64,000 bases of DNA from Linnemannia schmuckeri. Taxonomy: Eukaryota > Mortierellomycota > Mortierellomycetes > Mortierellales > Mortierellaceae. The position numbers and the translations under genes are program-made. A model generated the notes under the pieces. That model saw nothing but the letters and a program-made list of their open reading frames with translations, made no database searches and had not been told where the DNA came from. The DNA lies in the NCBI GenBank assembly GCA_029449235.1, contig JANATG010000001.1:4402001-4466000 (forward strand), written 5' to 3'. Within the stretch, counting starts at the first letter, position 1, and each line of letters starts with the position of its first letter. This document shows positions 11,461 through 22,331 of this stretch, piece after piece.

Positions 11461-12897
11461 GGTGACTTTTGCGTTTACAACTAACGCTTAGCTGCCTTTT
11501 TCCACTGCTAGTTTGGACTCTTCGAATTGCTGCTGTTCCTGGTGCTACACTGAATGTCGTTTTCAGAGACCAATTAGTTTGTGCCAAGACATTGTCGCAG
11601 CTAGAGTCTTCGAACACATCACCCTCAAAGGAACTGTCACTTGTCACTGGAATCCCTGCAAGAGGCGTTATCGGACACAGCCGAAGAAAGTAGCGACTCT
11701 AATCAAGTCCTGGACTCTAACACCATCGCCGCCATCACCACCACCAGAATACGAGACCCGGTTGACGGTCTTGAAAATACTACCATGGACAACTATACGC
11801 ATATCGACATGCCCGACGATATCAGAGCATTAACCCTGCAGATGGTTCTGGGGCGTCATCAGCATTGCGCCAATACAAGCCCATCAACAGCATAATCACC
11901 GCCACCGTCACCGTCATTGCCGTCACCGCTGTCACTGTTTCTGTTCTAAGGGACCCAGCCTATGGACTTGAAGATGATGTGATGGATGCTTACAGGAACA
12001 ACGGCAATCTCGCGGAATGCGGCACCTAGAACACAGCCTTCTCGCGCACTTCAGGATTCTTCTGCTTCTGGCGGCAAGGCTATCGCTGATACGACAATGA
12101 AGGCAAGACTTGGTAACAAGGATGCGTATCAATTCGGCCAAGGAGTGCCTCAGAACTATGCACAGGCCATGTACTGGTACCGAAAGGCTGCCAATCAAGG
12201 ACATGCAGAATCTCAAGCCACCATTGGCTTTATGTATCAAAATGGTCGAGGTGTGGCTCAAGATTATCAACAAGCCATGTACTGATATTGGAAAGCCGCC
12301 GATTAAGGATATCCTATGGCCCAGTACAACATCGATTGCATGTATCATTATGGACAAGGCGTGGCGCAAGATTATTCTCTGACTTTGGAGTGGTACCTCA
12401 AAACCGCCGATCAAGGATACCTGGCAGTTCAATGTTATCTCGGTACCTTATACGAGAACAGTCAAGGAGTGCCTCAGGACTACTCGAAAGCCATGAGTTA
12501 CTACCTTAAAGCAGCCAGCCAAGGCGATAAAGTTGCTCAGTGTAACGTTGGTAGTATGTATCACTGCGACCTCGGTGTGCCTCAAGACTACAAGCAAGCT
12601 TTGACATGGTTGCACAGATCTGCCCATCAAGGATATGCACGAGCTCAGTACAGCATCGGCTATTTGTACAGCAACGGTCTGGGTGTAGCCCAGGATACCT
12701 CTCTAGCGATTCAGTAGTACCAAAAGGCTGCTGATCAAGGACGCGTCGCTGCTCAGTACATCATAGGCGAATTATATGAGCATGGAGTAGGCGTTGAAGA
12801 AGATATGGTAAAGGCGTTGGAGTGGTACAAAAAGGTTGTCGATGGAGGGGACGCCGATGCAAGAGAGAAAGTTGACGAGTAGAAGCAGCAAGGCTAA
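11176..12897 (+). pseudogene. broken Sel1-repeat gene, subgroup 1
   Basis: The start codon is lost: ATTAACGATCCAG stands where paralogues have ATGACGATCCAG. The header is otherwise readable but has TGG to TAG at 11318. The donor after the header is AAGTAAAT and the intron holds a 28-base T run (about 11433-11460). Exon 2 begins near 11512 with a small deletion in LDPLRIAAVPG. The linker contains GLENTTMDNYTHIDMPDDI, nearly identical to the gene at 33556-35738. About seven Sel1 repeats follow with stops at 12283 (TGG to TGA), 12304 (CAA to TAA), 12715 (TGG to TAG) and 12880, plus an internal deletion near 12125. Confidence 0.85.
11433..11460 (+). repeat. T homopolymer (28)
   Basis: Uninterrupted T run in the former intron of the broken gene at 11176. 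Confidence 0.9.
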
Positions 12898-13268
12898 GTC
12901 GTTTGAGGTGGAGAGTAGTAAAACGACGTTGAGAAGAAGGTTTTGTGTATTTATTTTTTTATTTTTTTTTCAAAGAACCCCTCTTAGTGTATGAGATTAA
13001 TTTTGTTTTGTAGTAAACTCTCTGTGGCAGAAAACTTTGCCTTTTGGCTACAGCAACAGAGCAACAGCTAAGATCTCTCTCAATGTGTTTACCATTCAGG
13101 TTTATCTTCGGCATCGACAATTTGTTTTCATTGTACGAAAAGAAAGTAAAAGCCTCTACTTGTGTTTATTTTCTTATGGAAGAAAAGAAAGGCATAAGGT
13201 ATCTATCATCTTTTGTCCTGTAGGGTATCATCCTCACACCTCCACCAACCCTCCCTGTCGACAATTCC
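12898..13268. other. intergenic, convergent 3' ends
   Basis: Lies between the end of the broken (+) copy at 11176 and the end of the broken (-) copy at 13269. AT-rich, no coding signal seen. Confidence 0.6.
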
Positions 13269-14718
13269 TCAAACAAACCCATTCCTCCTAAGCTTATTAA
13301 CCTTATACTCCGCCAACCCATCCCCCTGAGCAGCAGCCTTCTCATACCACTCCAACGCGACCCGAAAACTCCTCATAACCCCTTCACCATAATTATACAT
13401 AAACCCAATATTATACTGTGCCTGTAAATACCCAGCTGCTGCTGCTTCCAAGAATCATTCCATGGCTTTCGGTAAATCCTTCCATTCCCGATACATGTAG
13501 CCCAGAGCGACTTGTTGTTTGACGTCCCCGGCGCGGGCTTTGGAGATCATGTTGTTCAGTAGGGCGGTATCGATGACGGTGGCTGGTTTTGTGGAGACTG
13601 TGCTGGTGGTTTTGAACGTTGTGGAACCGGAGGGGGTTGTGGAGTGGATTTGGGGAGCTCCGCGGGGCTATGTCTGCTGCTGCTGGCGTTTTCGCTGGCT
13701 CTGCGTCTGGCTCTGTCGAGGCTGCTTCTGACGTGGTGACGACTTATCGTTCAATAACAACCCTCAAATCCCTTCGCCAAATCCTCATCTTTTCCCTCCT
13801 TACCATCAAGCCCACCCTCACCCTGAGGATGATTACCACTCTCACTCACAAACTGCGGCGCCCTACCCGCCGCAACAGTCTCTGCCGCTGCCGTAGAAGT
13901 CCCTGAAGTCGCCCCTCCGTTCGTCAAAGTCGCCAAGAAATCCGACGGAAGATCAAAATTCTCAAAGTTGGCCATTGCTTCCTCGGGCAACCCATATTCG
14001 GGGCTCCTACTCGTATTCGCCTGTCCCTCTACTGAAGAAGCCGGTGGGGCGTCAAGATGACGGCGGTAGTTTGTACAGGCCGCTGTGGGATGAGAGGTGG
14101 GACGACGACGAATCGTACAGGCTCTGAGTCCGGGTTACGCTGCTGAGGCGCGACCGGTTGTTGTTGTTGTTGTTGTTGTTGTGAAAGTGTCCTGTTACCA
14201 TTTGAGGAAGACGATTTTCGTGGGGATCCCGAAACTGTTCCTGCCCCTGATCCTGCGATGAGGGAAGCGCCGCCTTCTTTCTCTTCCTCCTTGACAATCA
14301 CATCCAGAACCGCCCCCGGGATCGCCGCAATCCTCCACGGGACCAAACTGTTTATCACAATAACAAAGGCAAAAGAATCAGAAAAAAAAAGGGGGTTAAT
14401 TAAATAAGGTAAACATACATGCTTCACATTATACACTTGCATTTAAAAAAAAAAAAAAAAAAAAAAACAACAACAACAACAGGAAACTTACTTTTGGAAA
14501 TTACTTCCTTTAAGGAATGGCACAACACGCGGTCCATACTGAATATACGCCGCATCCCGAAAGACAACCAAGATATCATCCCATAACACAATATCTTTAT
14601 TCGCACCCTCGTCAAAGTGTGTCGCCACTTGAACAGTCTTGTTCCTGCTTGCCAAGCGAACCACTTGCACGCCTTCTTTTGGCGCGTCCTCGGCAGCGCT
14701 TGCTCCTGAGTGTAACAT
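13269..14718 (-). pseudogene. divergent broken Sel1-repeat gene
   Basis: The ATG is at 14718. Exon 1 (14492-14718) gives a diverged header (MLHSGASAAEDAPKEG, then VQVVRLASRNK, IVLWDDI, PFLKGSNFQ). The donor GTAAGT is at 14491; the intron (14348-14491) contains an A run and an AAC repeat; exon 2 opens at 14347 with LVPWRIAAIPG. The linker is glutamine- and serine-rich. Only about two Sel1 repeats are left at the 3' end (VALGYMYREW, AQYNIGFMYNYGEG). The frame shifts several times between 13560 and 14040. TGG to TGA near 13456 and a probable CAG to TAG near 13677 interrupt it. It is the only (-) copy in the left array and its header is the most diverged here. Confidence 0.75.
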
Positions 14719-15325
14719 TGTTTTTGGATGGGCTGGTTCTTTTGATGTGGGTGGGGTAGGAGGTGTTTTGGTATGGGTAGTGGTAGTAGTGGGAGGTGCT
14801 GAAATATTCGTCTGTCTCTGCGGTTTCGTCTTTGCCTTTGTGTGTATCGGGTTTCCTCCCCAAAGTAAGTTGTTTAATGCTGAGAACTTGTCTCGATTTC
14901 GGCTATCGGTTCGGGGACTTATACAAAAGGAAGTGATGAGGTATGTTCCCGAAAGCAAGGAAGGACGTCAATGGAAGATGAATGTAGAAGAAGAAAACAG
15001 ATGAGGCAAAAGAAAAAAGGAAAGAAGGAAAGATATCCTTGTCCATCTGGTCAACCTTCTTAATATTTGAGCCCTGCCTTTGTGAACCATTCGGTCCCAC
15101 ACAGCACACACAGACAGCAAAAACGAGTACAACTTTGCGTTAGGCGTAAACGAAGCAACTGAATTGCTTATTCTTCCTTCTTTTTTCTGGTCATGATGTA
15201 TTCATTGGGTACGAACGCAATCTCTTGTAGGCGTGTACTTTATTTTTCGTGTAAAAGAGGTGTGAAGAAAAAAAAAAAAGGTAGCATGGCTCGTTCATTA
15301 GTGGTAAAAACAACATTGCCCTTTT
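14719..15325. other. intergenic between the (-) Sel1 relic and the nucleoporin gene
   Basis: Contains the leader of the broken (-) Sel1 copy and the 3' flank of the nucleoporin gene. No further coding signal. Confidence 0.6.
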
Positions 15326-18235
15326 CTATCCCCAGAAGAGTCGCTTCTTGGCCATGTTGAAAACGGACGCAATCATACTCTCTGTTCCCGCTCCCCCTGC
15401 TCCTCCCGCATTCGTTGCTCCATTTGCCGCCGCCGATCCTGGGGCAGTAGCGCTGGAGCCACCAGGTGCCTTCATCTTGGACAACAATGGCGTGCCCCAC
15501 TTGTCAACAAGGTCCGGATTATCAATCAACACTGACGCACGGTTCCGTCCTGTTCCAAACTGTGCCTGTGAAACAGGAGCACTAGCGGGCGCTGAGGATG
15601 ATGGCGCAAAGAGACTCGACGATAACCGCTGCTTCTTTTGCACATGAAACGGCGATCCTGGTGCGCTGTTGGCGCTGCTGACTCCTGCAAGGACATCAGA
15701 ATCCATCAAAACACCACCGGTCGACGCAAACAACGTCGAGTCAGAGACAGTCGACTCGCCCAGGGGACGTCTCAGCGACAGCCGATGACGAGATCCAAAG
15801 AGTGCCTCCTGCTGATGTTGTTGCTGTCGGGAGGCCTCAAATGCGGAATGTGACGCGGTAGACTGTTGAAGCAATGAATCTTGGCCTGCTCCTGTGCTGC
15901 TGCTGTTCAAACCTCGCGACTCACTCTGACCAAACAAGGGGCGGAAACCGACTGAAGACGACAACTCGGCACCCTTAGAGTCCAAACCAAGGATAGATTC
16001 GCCTCCAACCAACTTTGGTTCCTGATCTTGTCCGAGCTGGTCCTTGGACCGCGATCGTGAAAACTCGTCCTGACCATTACGCTCAAACCCCCGTCCGCGT
16101 CCAGACCGTGCCAATGACCCACCCGAAGTCAAACTGTGGCTCAAGATGTACGCCATATCATCGTCTCCCTGGTCCATAGCTGACGACCTTGCTGATGCTC
16201 CGGCACCACTGCCACCAAGACTAGAAGCTCCAAACTGGGACTGCCCCAACGCACTGGCACTTCCCTGACTCCAAGACTCATACAAGCTGGCCTGCCGCGC
16301 GATGGTAGAGGCATTCTGCGCCGATTGAGTATATCCAACATCAGCGTGAAGTCCCTGGGCCCTCATCCGCAAAAGAGTATCGACGCCAGCCTGCACCTCT
16401 CTCGCCTCTGCCTCTGTCAAATCGTTTCCAATTGTCTGGCGAGCACTCGTGTCATCATCGTCTCTAGTATCCATAGACATATCGAGGGATGAGGAAGACT
16501 GCTTCTGCGCACTGAAAGACCGGCAGGCGTGAACACCGACAATAAATTTGCCGACGCTCTTCAGGTGACGAGTGACGGCGTTGCGAGCAGCCCAGGCGCC
16601 ATTGTAATGAATCTTGAGCCAGTTGAATGACTCAGCCTCGACTTGTCCATATACTCCAGACTCGTACCGAAGAATCATGCCAAACGACCGGAATTGATTC
16701 AAGACATAGGAGGTCGCCTCGGGAGGGAACCCATAGGTAATGATCGAGTCGAATCCGCCGTTCGTTGAGGAAGCCAAAGATGAAGACGAAGAAGCCTCGC
16801 CTTGAGAGGCACTGGTCATGTTTGTGTCGGGTCTGGTATCTTGAAGGAGTGCAGTCGTTTTGTCGAATGTTGGTGCCTGGCGAGAGTAGTACTTCTCCTT
16901 TTTGGCAACGTCGAAGAGGGTCTCTACTGGCGGTGCATCTTCGCCAATGAGGTGAGGTGCTACACGAGAGCTGGATTCCGTCTGCTGAAACGAGTTGCTC
17001 TCCCAATCCGATTTCTCGTTTGCGCCATCAACAAACGGCTCAATCTTGGATCCCTGATTATCAATTCAAAAAATATATATCACAGTGTAGTTTGATCAGT
17101 ACTCTGATCAGATCTGAAAATAGCGCATTCGTCGCACAAAATTAACAAGAAAAAAAAATACCTTAGTGCCAGGGGTGTCGAGAAGAACAACAGGCATGTA
17201 ACGTTCCTTCTCCTTGTCGTCCTCATCCTCGTCCAGAGAGGTCTTGGTAAGTAAACTAGAGACCTTGGAGTTTTGTCGCAGCAGGTTACCATCCACGCCA
17301 AACTGAAACAGTGATATCGATCCTCCAGAGGCCGCGTTCTGGTATTGACTGCTGCTGCTCCTCATCGACGACGACAAATAATCATTCTGCATCTTGGGCG
17401 AGCTGTAGGTAGGTGGCGACTGTGCAGATCCCGAGACAGAGCCCAAGGCAGGCCCAAGGCTGCTGTTCTTCTGAGGCTGTCCTGTCGAGGCGGCACGGTG
17501 GCTGAGGACATCGACCTTGCCTGGCTCCTTAAGGGCCGATTGCAGATTGGCGCTGCTATGAATACTAGGGCTATTGAAGAAGGGGCTGTTGGCACCGTTC
17601 TGGTTGTAAATAGAGGGCGTGCCTGGTCGAGGCGTTCCGATATCATTGACGGCGGCGTTAAAGCGAACAGAGGTGCTCTTTCTCAGCGCACCTTCGTCCT
17701 TGTTGAGGTCCTGTCTCTGCTCACCTCCTCCCAGAATACTCCTTGAAGAGGCTGACTGGTCGGGGCTGGAGGAAGCATGTAAATTTGGGTAGAGTCGGGT
17801 AGCTGTTGGAGAGCCTGGCGAAGTAGTAGATGTGGTAGTGTTGTTGTTGATTGAAGAAACTCCCTGGATACCGATCCCTACTCCAGCACCAAAAGTGCTG
17901 TCGATTTTGTTGTCGGTAAACAACGGCGGAAAGCGAGTTGAAGACGAAGCCGTAGAACCCTGAGTCGGCACCTGGTAGCCCAAGGGGCCAGAGCTGTATC
18001 CAGGTGCGAGAACATCACCAGGTCCACGCCAGTGTTCGGCCGAGTCTGTCCGCGAGGTCGAGGTTCCGTTTTGTGAGTTGAGCTGGTGGCCCTGACGCTT
18101 GGCCTCCTCCTCCAGCTGGAGTTGCTTGGCGATATAGGTCGAGGGGACATAGTTTGACTTTGTCGACGAGGTGCTGGATCTTCCTTGACTGCTCGACAGG
18201 GACCCAGCAGTGGTGCTGAACGTGAACATCGACAT
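15326..18235 (-). CDS. NUP53: Nup53/Nup35-like nucleoporin (MPPN/RRM domain)
   Basis: Exons 17162-18235 and 15326-17053, phase-0 intron of 108 nt (GTAT...TCAG), 933 residues. The first half is Ser/Gly/Asn-rich and disordered. The Nup35-type RRM lies at about 456-537: IITYGFPPEATSYVLNQF, then NWLKIHYNGAWAARNA and KFIVGVHACR. In this family the RRM dimerises and links membrane to nuclear pore scaffold. The last residues (SVFNMAKKRLFWG) look like the C-terminal membrane-binding amphipathic helix of Nup53. The protein is longer than yeast Nup53 because of low-complexity expansion. The first ATG in frame, MSMFTFSTTAGS, is taken as start. It belongs to the single-copy block that splits the Sel1 arrays. 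Confidence 0.88.
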
Positions 18236-19517
18236 TCTTTTGGGAAAAGACACTCGTCCCTGGACCGTTTAGTGAAAAAATAAGCCAAAAAGGAGCGAAG
18301 ACCGGTTCGCTGTGCTGTGCTTGGTGCCTTGTTGATATCTACTTGTTAGTCCAATAGGCGCCAAGTAGTTCCTGAGTGGTCGGTCGCTTTGTGGCTATTG
18401 GTGTGATCGCGATCTGTCTCCTTGAGCTCCTTGCGCGCCTTTTGTTTTTGCTTTGCTGCTGTTGTTGTTTTCCTGTAAGAGAAGAGAAAGCCTAAATGAG
18501 TTGAAAAAGAAAAGAGGGAATCTGATGAGATACAAAGAATGGGAAGTCATACTTTCACTGTGCGAGTCTGTTATTTTCGGATGACCTTCTGTGGAGAGTG
18601 AGTGAATAAGAGAGCATGGTAATATTATTTATTGTCATTATTATGTTTTCCCGTTTAGTCCCTTTTTTTGCGATATGTATGGGGAGAGGGAAAGAAAAGG
18701 GAGGTTGATTGGTTTAGGTGGTACGGGACAGAGAGAAGAGGGAAAGGAAAGAGAAGAAGAGCGTCCCCTCAAAGGCATGTGTGAGTCCAACGCGCCGGAC
18801 GAATCAGTAAGAGTAACAAAAGCGAAGAAGGATGTACCTCGTTGTTGGTGGTAGAAAGTGTGATGTTCCTGTTGTGTAGAGGCGAGAGGAAGCAATCGAG
18901 GATGAAGAAGGGAGGGAGGGAGTGGAGGAAGGAAGGAAGGACGAAGAAAGAAGGAAAGGAGTGAAGGATGTGGTAAAGGGAAAGGAGAGTGGGTGTGAAT
19001 GGTCGAAGAGTCGATTGGGAATAAGAGAAGACAAGAAACGCGCGCACATACACACATAAAAGAAGGACACGCTCACTCTCCACGCAACGCACTTCGAGAG
19101 AAACAAATTTTCAAAGTTGGAAAACACATATAAAATCATCTAAGCCACTCGGATCAAAGGTTCACTCTTCATATAAGAAGGAACAGGCAGACACCGCAAG
19201 CAGACAAGACAAACATCGATTTTTTTTCAATTGTTTTTTATTCGATCCATATACTATGTACACACAATAAACATACAAAAGAAAAGGCAAGAAAAAAAAG
19301 AAAACAAAAAAAAAAATTGGAAAAAAGCAAAAGATGCAAGTGTGCAATGCGCTATGATATTGGATATGGGATATGAGATATGAGAGAGAGAAATAGTACA
19401 AGGCGAAAAAGAAACAAAATACAAAGAAAGGAAAGGAAGAGAAAATGTACAGAGCGAAAAAAGAAAAGGGGAAAAGAAAAGTACAAAAAGCAAGAAAAAA
19501 CACAAAAAGATCCTGAT
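18236..19517. other. intergenic, leader of NUP53 and 3' flank of the SFP1-like gene
   Basis: Purine/pyrimidine-skewed DNA with GGAAGG and GAGAGA runs. It contains a likely long leader of the nucleoporin gene and the 3' untranslated region of the zinc-finger gene. No protein-like frame; the open frames here are low-complexity. Confidence 0.6.
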
Positions 19518-21492
19518 TTACTGCTGCTGGAGGAGACGCTGCTGCTCGGCGGCAACAGCGGCAAGGGCGGCCGTCAAGGTCGACACCTGGGAAGTAGCAG
19601 TAGTAGGAGAGGGAGAGACAGAGACGGGAGAACGAGGGGACGTAGGGGAGAGCGAGGCGGGGGTGGCCAAACCAGACAATTGCTGCTGCTGCTGGATCGC
19701 AGTCAAGGTCGTCTGGATCGACAAGGTCGCACGGCTAAGAACGGGGGAAGTCAAGGGTGTGACGTTGGTCGAGTAAGGGTTCTTGGAGGGAACAGCAGCG
19801 ACAGCAGAAGTATCGACGACAGGGGCAAGAACAGGGCTCGAGTTGGGGCTGAACTCGGGTGTGTTCTCGGTCAAAGCAGCAGCAGAAGAACGCTGGCCGT
19901 TGGCATTGGACGAGATGATCGCATGGATGGCGCTCATCATCACACTGTCGCCCTTGACGGCAGCGATTGCAGCAGCAGCAGCAATGGCCGACTGGCTGGC
20001 CTGGGCACCGTCCAAGGCAGGAGCACCTGTAATGTGGGCCTGCAGGGCAGTAGCGAGGTTGGGGTGCGAGTGCTCAATGTGGTACTTCAAGCCGTTGAGG
20101 TTCTTGTAGCACTTGCCACAGTCGAGGAAGGTGCAGCGGTAGGGCTTGACGTTCGACTTGTCGTCCTCGCTCGATCCGGGGACGGAGCAATGACCGTGCT
20201 GGTGGTGGTACTTGAGACCGTTGGGGTTCTTGTAGGCCTTGTCGCAGCCATCGACCGAGCAGCGGTAAGGCTTGTCGGCACCCGAGGAACCCGACCGACC
20301 GATACTCTCCATCATGCTGACAATCTCCTCGCGCTTCTGAAGGAGCTCCTCGGCAGCAAGAAGGTACGAGGGCGAGCCGACCTCTCCACAGTTGGGCAAC
20401 AGTCCGTTCTGGATCGCATGCTCCAAGTAGCTCGTCACTGTCGACATCAGCTCCTCTTGGGAGGTAGATGAGGTAGTGGTACCCTCGGACTTGACATCGC
20501 TAGAAAAAGAGGTTTTTGAGTAGGAGATAGAGGAGGCGGCCTTCTTGGAGATGGGGCTTTGGGTATCGAAGGAGGAGGAAAAGGCAGCGAGGTCCCGCTT
20601 CTTGGAGGCCGATGAGGACGTAGGGGTAGCAATGACAGCAGTAGTAGCTTGCGTGGCAGCAGGTGGGGTGCAAATAGTGGAGGTAGATCTGAAGACGGAA
20701 TTGGGAAAGGCAGAAACGGCCTCGTCGGGGATCATAAATGTAGAATCCTCCGAATAGATATCAGACAATGAGACTCCGTTCGACTTCTTGTTGGCTGCTG
20801 GCTTTTGCGTCAAAGTTGCTGCCGTGAGAGCTGCCACCGTAGCCGCTGCGGCTGCCTTGGCAGCAGCTGCTGATGTAGTTGTATTACTCTGATATGAACG
20901 GTCCATCATCTGGGGGCTGCTAGGGGTTGATTCGGAGTGAGTGGACCAGCCATCGTCATCCGTGAACCCGAGCAGGTCCTCAAATTCATCCTCAAAGTCG
21001 TCCTCTTCGAACCGGACATGGGCTTCCTCGTAGTGCTGGAGGAGGGCATGGAGGTCGTTGAGGGTGAGGCCACAGCAAGAGAAGTTTTTGCAATAGTTGG
21101 CCTCCAGATCGCGCTCATAGACGTCGCCGCCGATCCGTGGAGACGAGCCATAGGCATCATTCAACGTGCCGTGGGAGAGGCTACTTGGTTTAAGCAAGAG
21201 TTGGGACGTTAGTTAATAAATTTGCAATAAAAATCGATGATGTTCAGCTCTGACAGCGAATTGATAGAAACAGGAGATCATCTTACTCGGAGTATTGAGG
21301 AGAGTGGGAATAAGGCAAAGGGGAGAAGAAGGAAGGACGTCTGAGCTGGGCGGCATGGAAGGAACCGACGGAGAGCGCGAGGGAGGGACGTCTGAGGGCC
21401 GGGTTGAAGGAAGGGGAGGAGGCAAGGACGGGGATGGGGGTGGCCGGGGCAGCGGTGATGTTGATAGCGGGAGAAGAGACAGTTGAAGGCAT
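19518..21492 (-). CDS. SFP1: SFP1-like C2H2 zinc-finger transcription factor
   Basis: Exons 21287-21492 and 19518-21183, 103-nt phase-2 intron (GTAAGA...CCAAG), 623 residues. Three C2H2 fingers are seen. An isolated one at about 98-126 has CKNFSCCGLTLNDLHALLQH. A C-terminal pair has YRCSVDGCDKAYKNPNGLKYH (about 373-400) and YRCTFLDCGKCYKNLNGLKYH (about 417-446). This split arrangement and the PNGLKYH signature are typical of the Sfp1/JAZF1 family, nuclear regulators of ribosome-biogenesis genes in yeast. An acidic stretch FEEDDFEDEFEDLL follows finger 1. Ala/Thr/Ser-rich tracts and a polyglutamine run fill the tail. Orthology to yeast SFP1 is by architecture only. Confidence 0.85.
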
Positions 21493-22294
21493 TTTTGTAT
21501 ATGTTAGAAGTCGTTAGCGAGAATAAGTGAGGGTGGGGTTGGGAGGGTCGAAGAAATAAGGAAGGAAGGGATAAGGGTGAGTGAAAATCGCGGATGGATA
21601 AAAGATCGAAAGGAAATAATGGAGAAGAGGAAGAAGGATAGAGAGATAGATAAAAGGAAGGAACAAAAAGGAAATAAAAAAAGCAGAGAAGAGACAAAGG
21701 TTGAAGAAGAAAGAAAGAAAAAAAAAAAGAAAAGAGAGGAGGGATGCTCTCTCTTTAAAAAGGGTTCAGATTTGATGAGTAAAGACAGACTTGCAACTCG
21801 CCATGAAGTGATGGAGTTCGGGATTCCGGGCAGGAGGTTTGAAGGAGGAGTGGGTGGGAAATCAACTTGTTTTCTTCTTTTCTTCGTCTTTACCTTTTGG
21901 CTTGGAGACTGGTTAGTGCTCTCTTATGTTTGCTCACAGACAGACAGACAGACAGGCAAACAAACAACAGGCATCACATAAACAACCTTGCATACACGCT
22001 AGTGAATAAAGTGTACATCGACACATCGACTGGGGGAGAGAGATACACACGACAAACAATGAGGAAAGAAAACACCCCTTGACTCGTGTGTGTGTGTTGA
22101 AAATGGTGTTGTGGACGTGTGTACGCTTGGACAGAAGCCAAGGACAAGGGGGTTGGATAAGAAAAATGTACGAGAGTGAGAGCAGACAGGCTGACAGGGG
22201 CGGACATCCATCCATAGTACACAATCGTGCATGAGGAAGGGGACGGATTGATAAAATATTGAATGGCGATTCAATTGCCTGGAAGTTATTTCAA

Positions 22295-22295
22295 G

Positions 22296-22328
<33 letters not shown>
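22295..22328 (+). repeat. A homopolymer (34)
   Basis: Uninterrupted A run in the gene-free region. Confidence 0.85.

Positions 22329-22331
<3 letters not shown>

Noticed and set aside
14444..14467. A run as the tail of another retroposon in the (-) Sel1 relic
   Set aside because: No flanking duplication found; it is followed by an AAC repeat and sits in an intron, so it is a plain simple repeat.
21577..21981. 134-residue Lys/Glu-rich open frame
   Set aside because: Reverse of the TC-rich leader of the SFP1-like gene; low complexity only.
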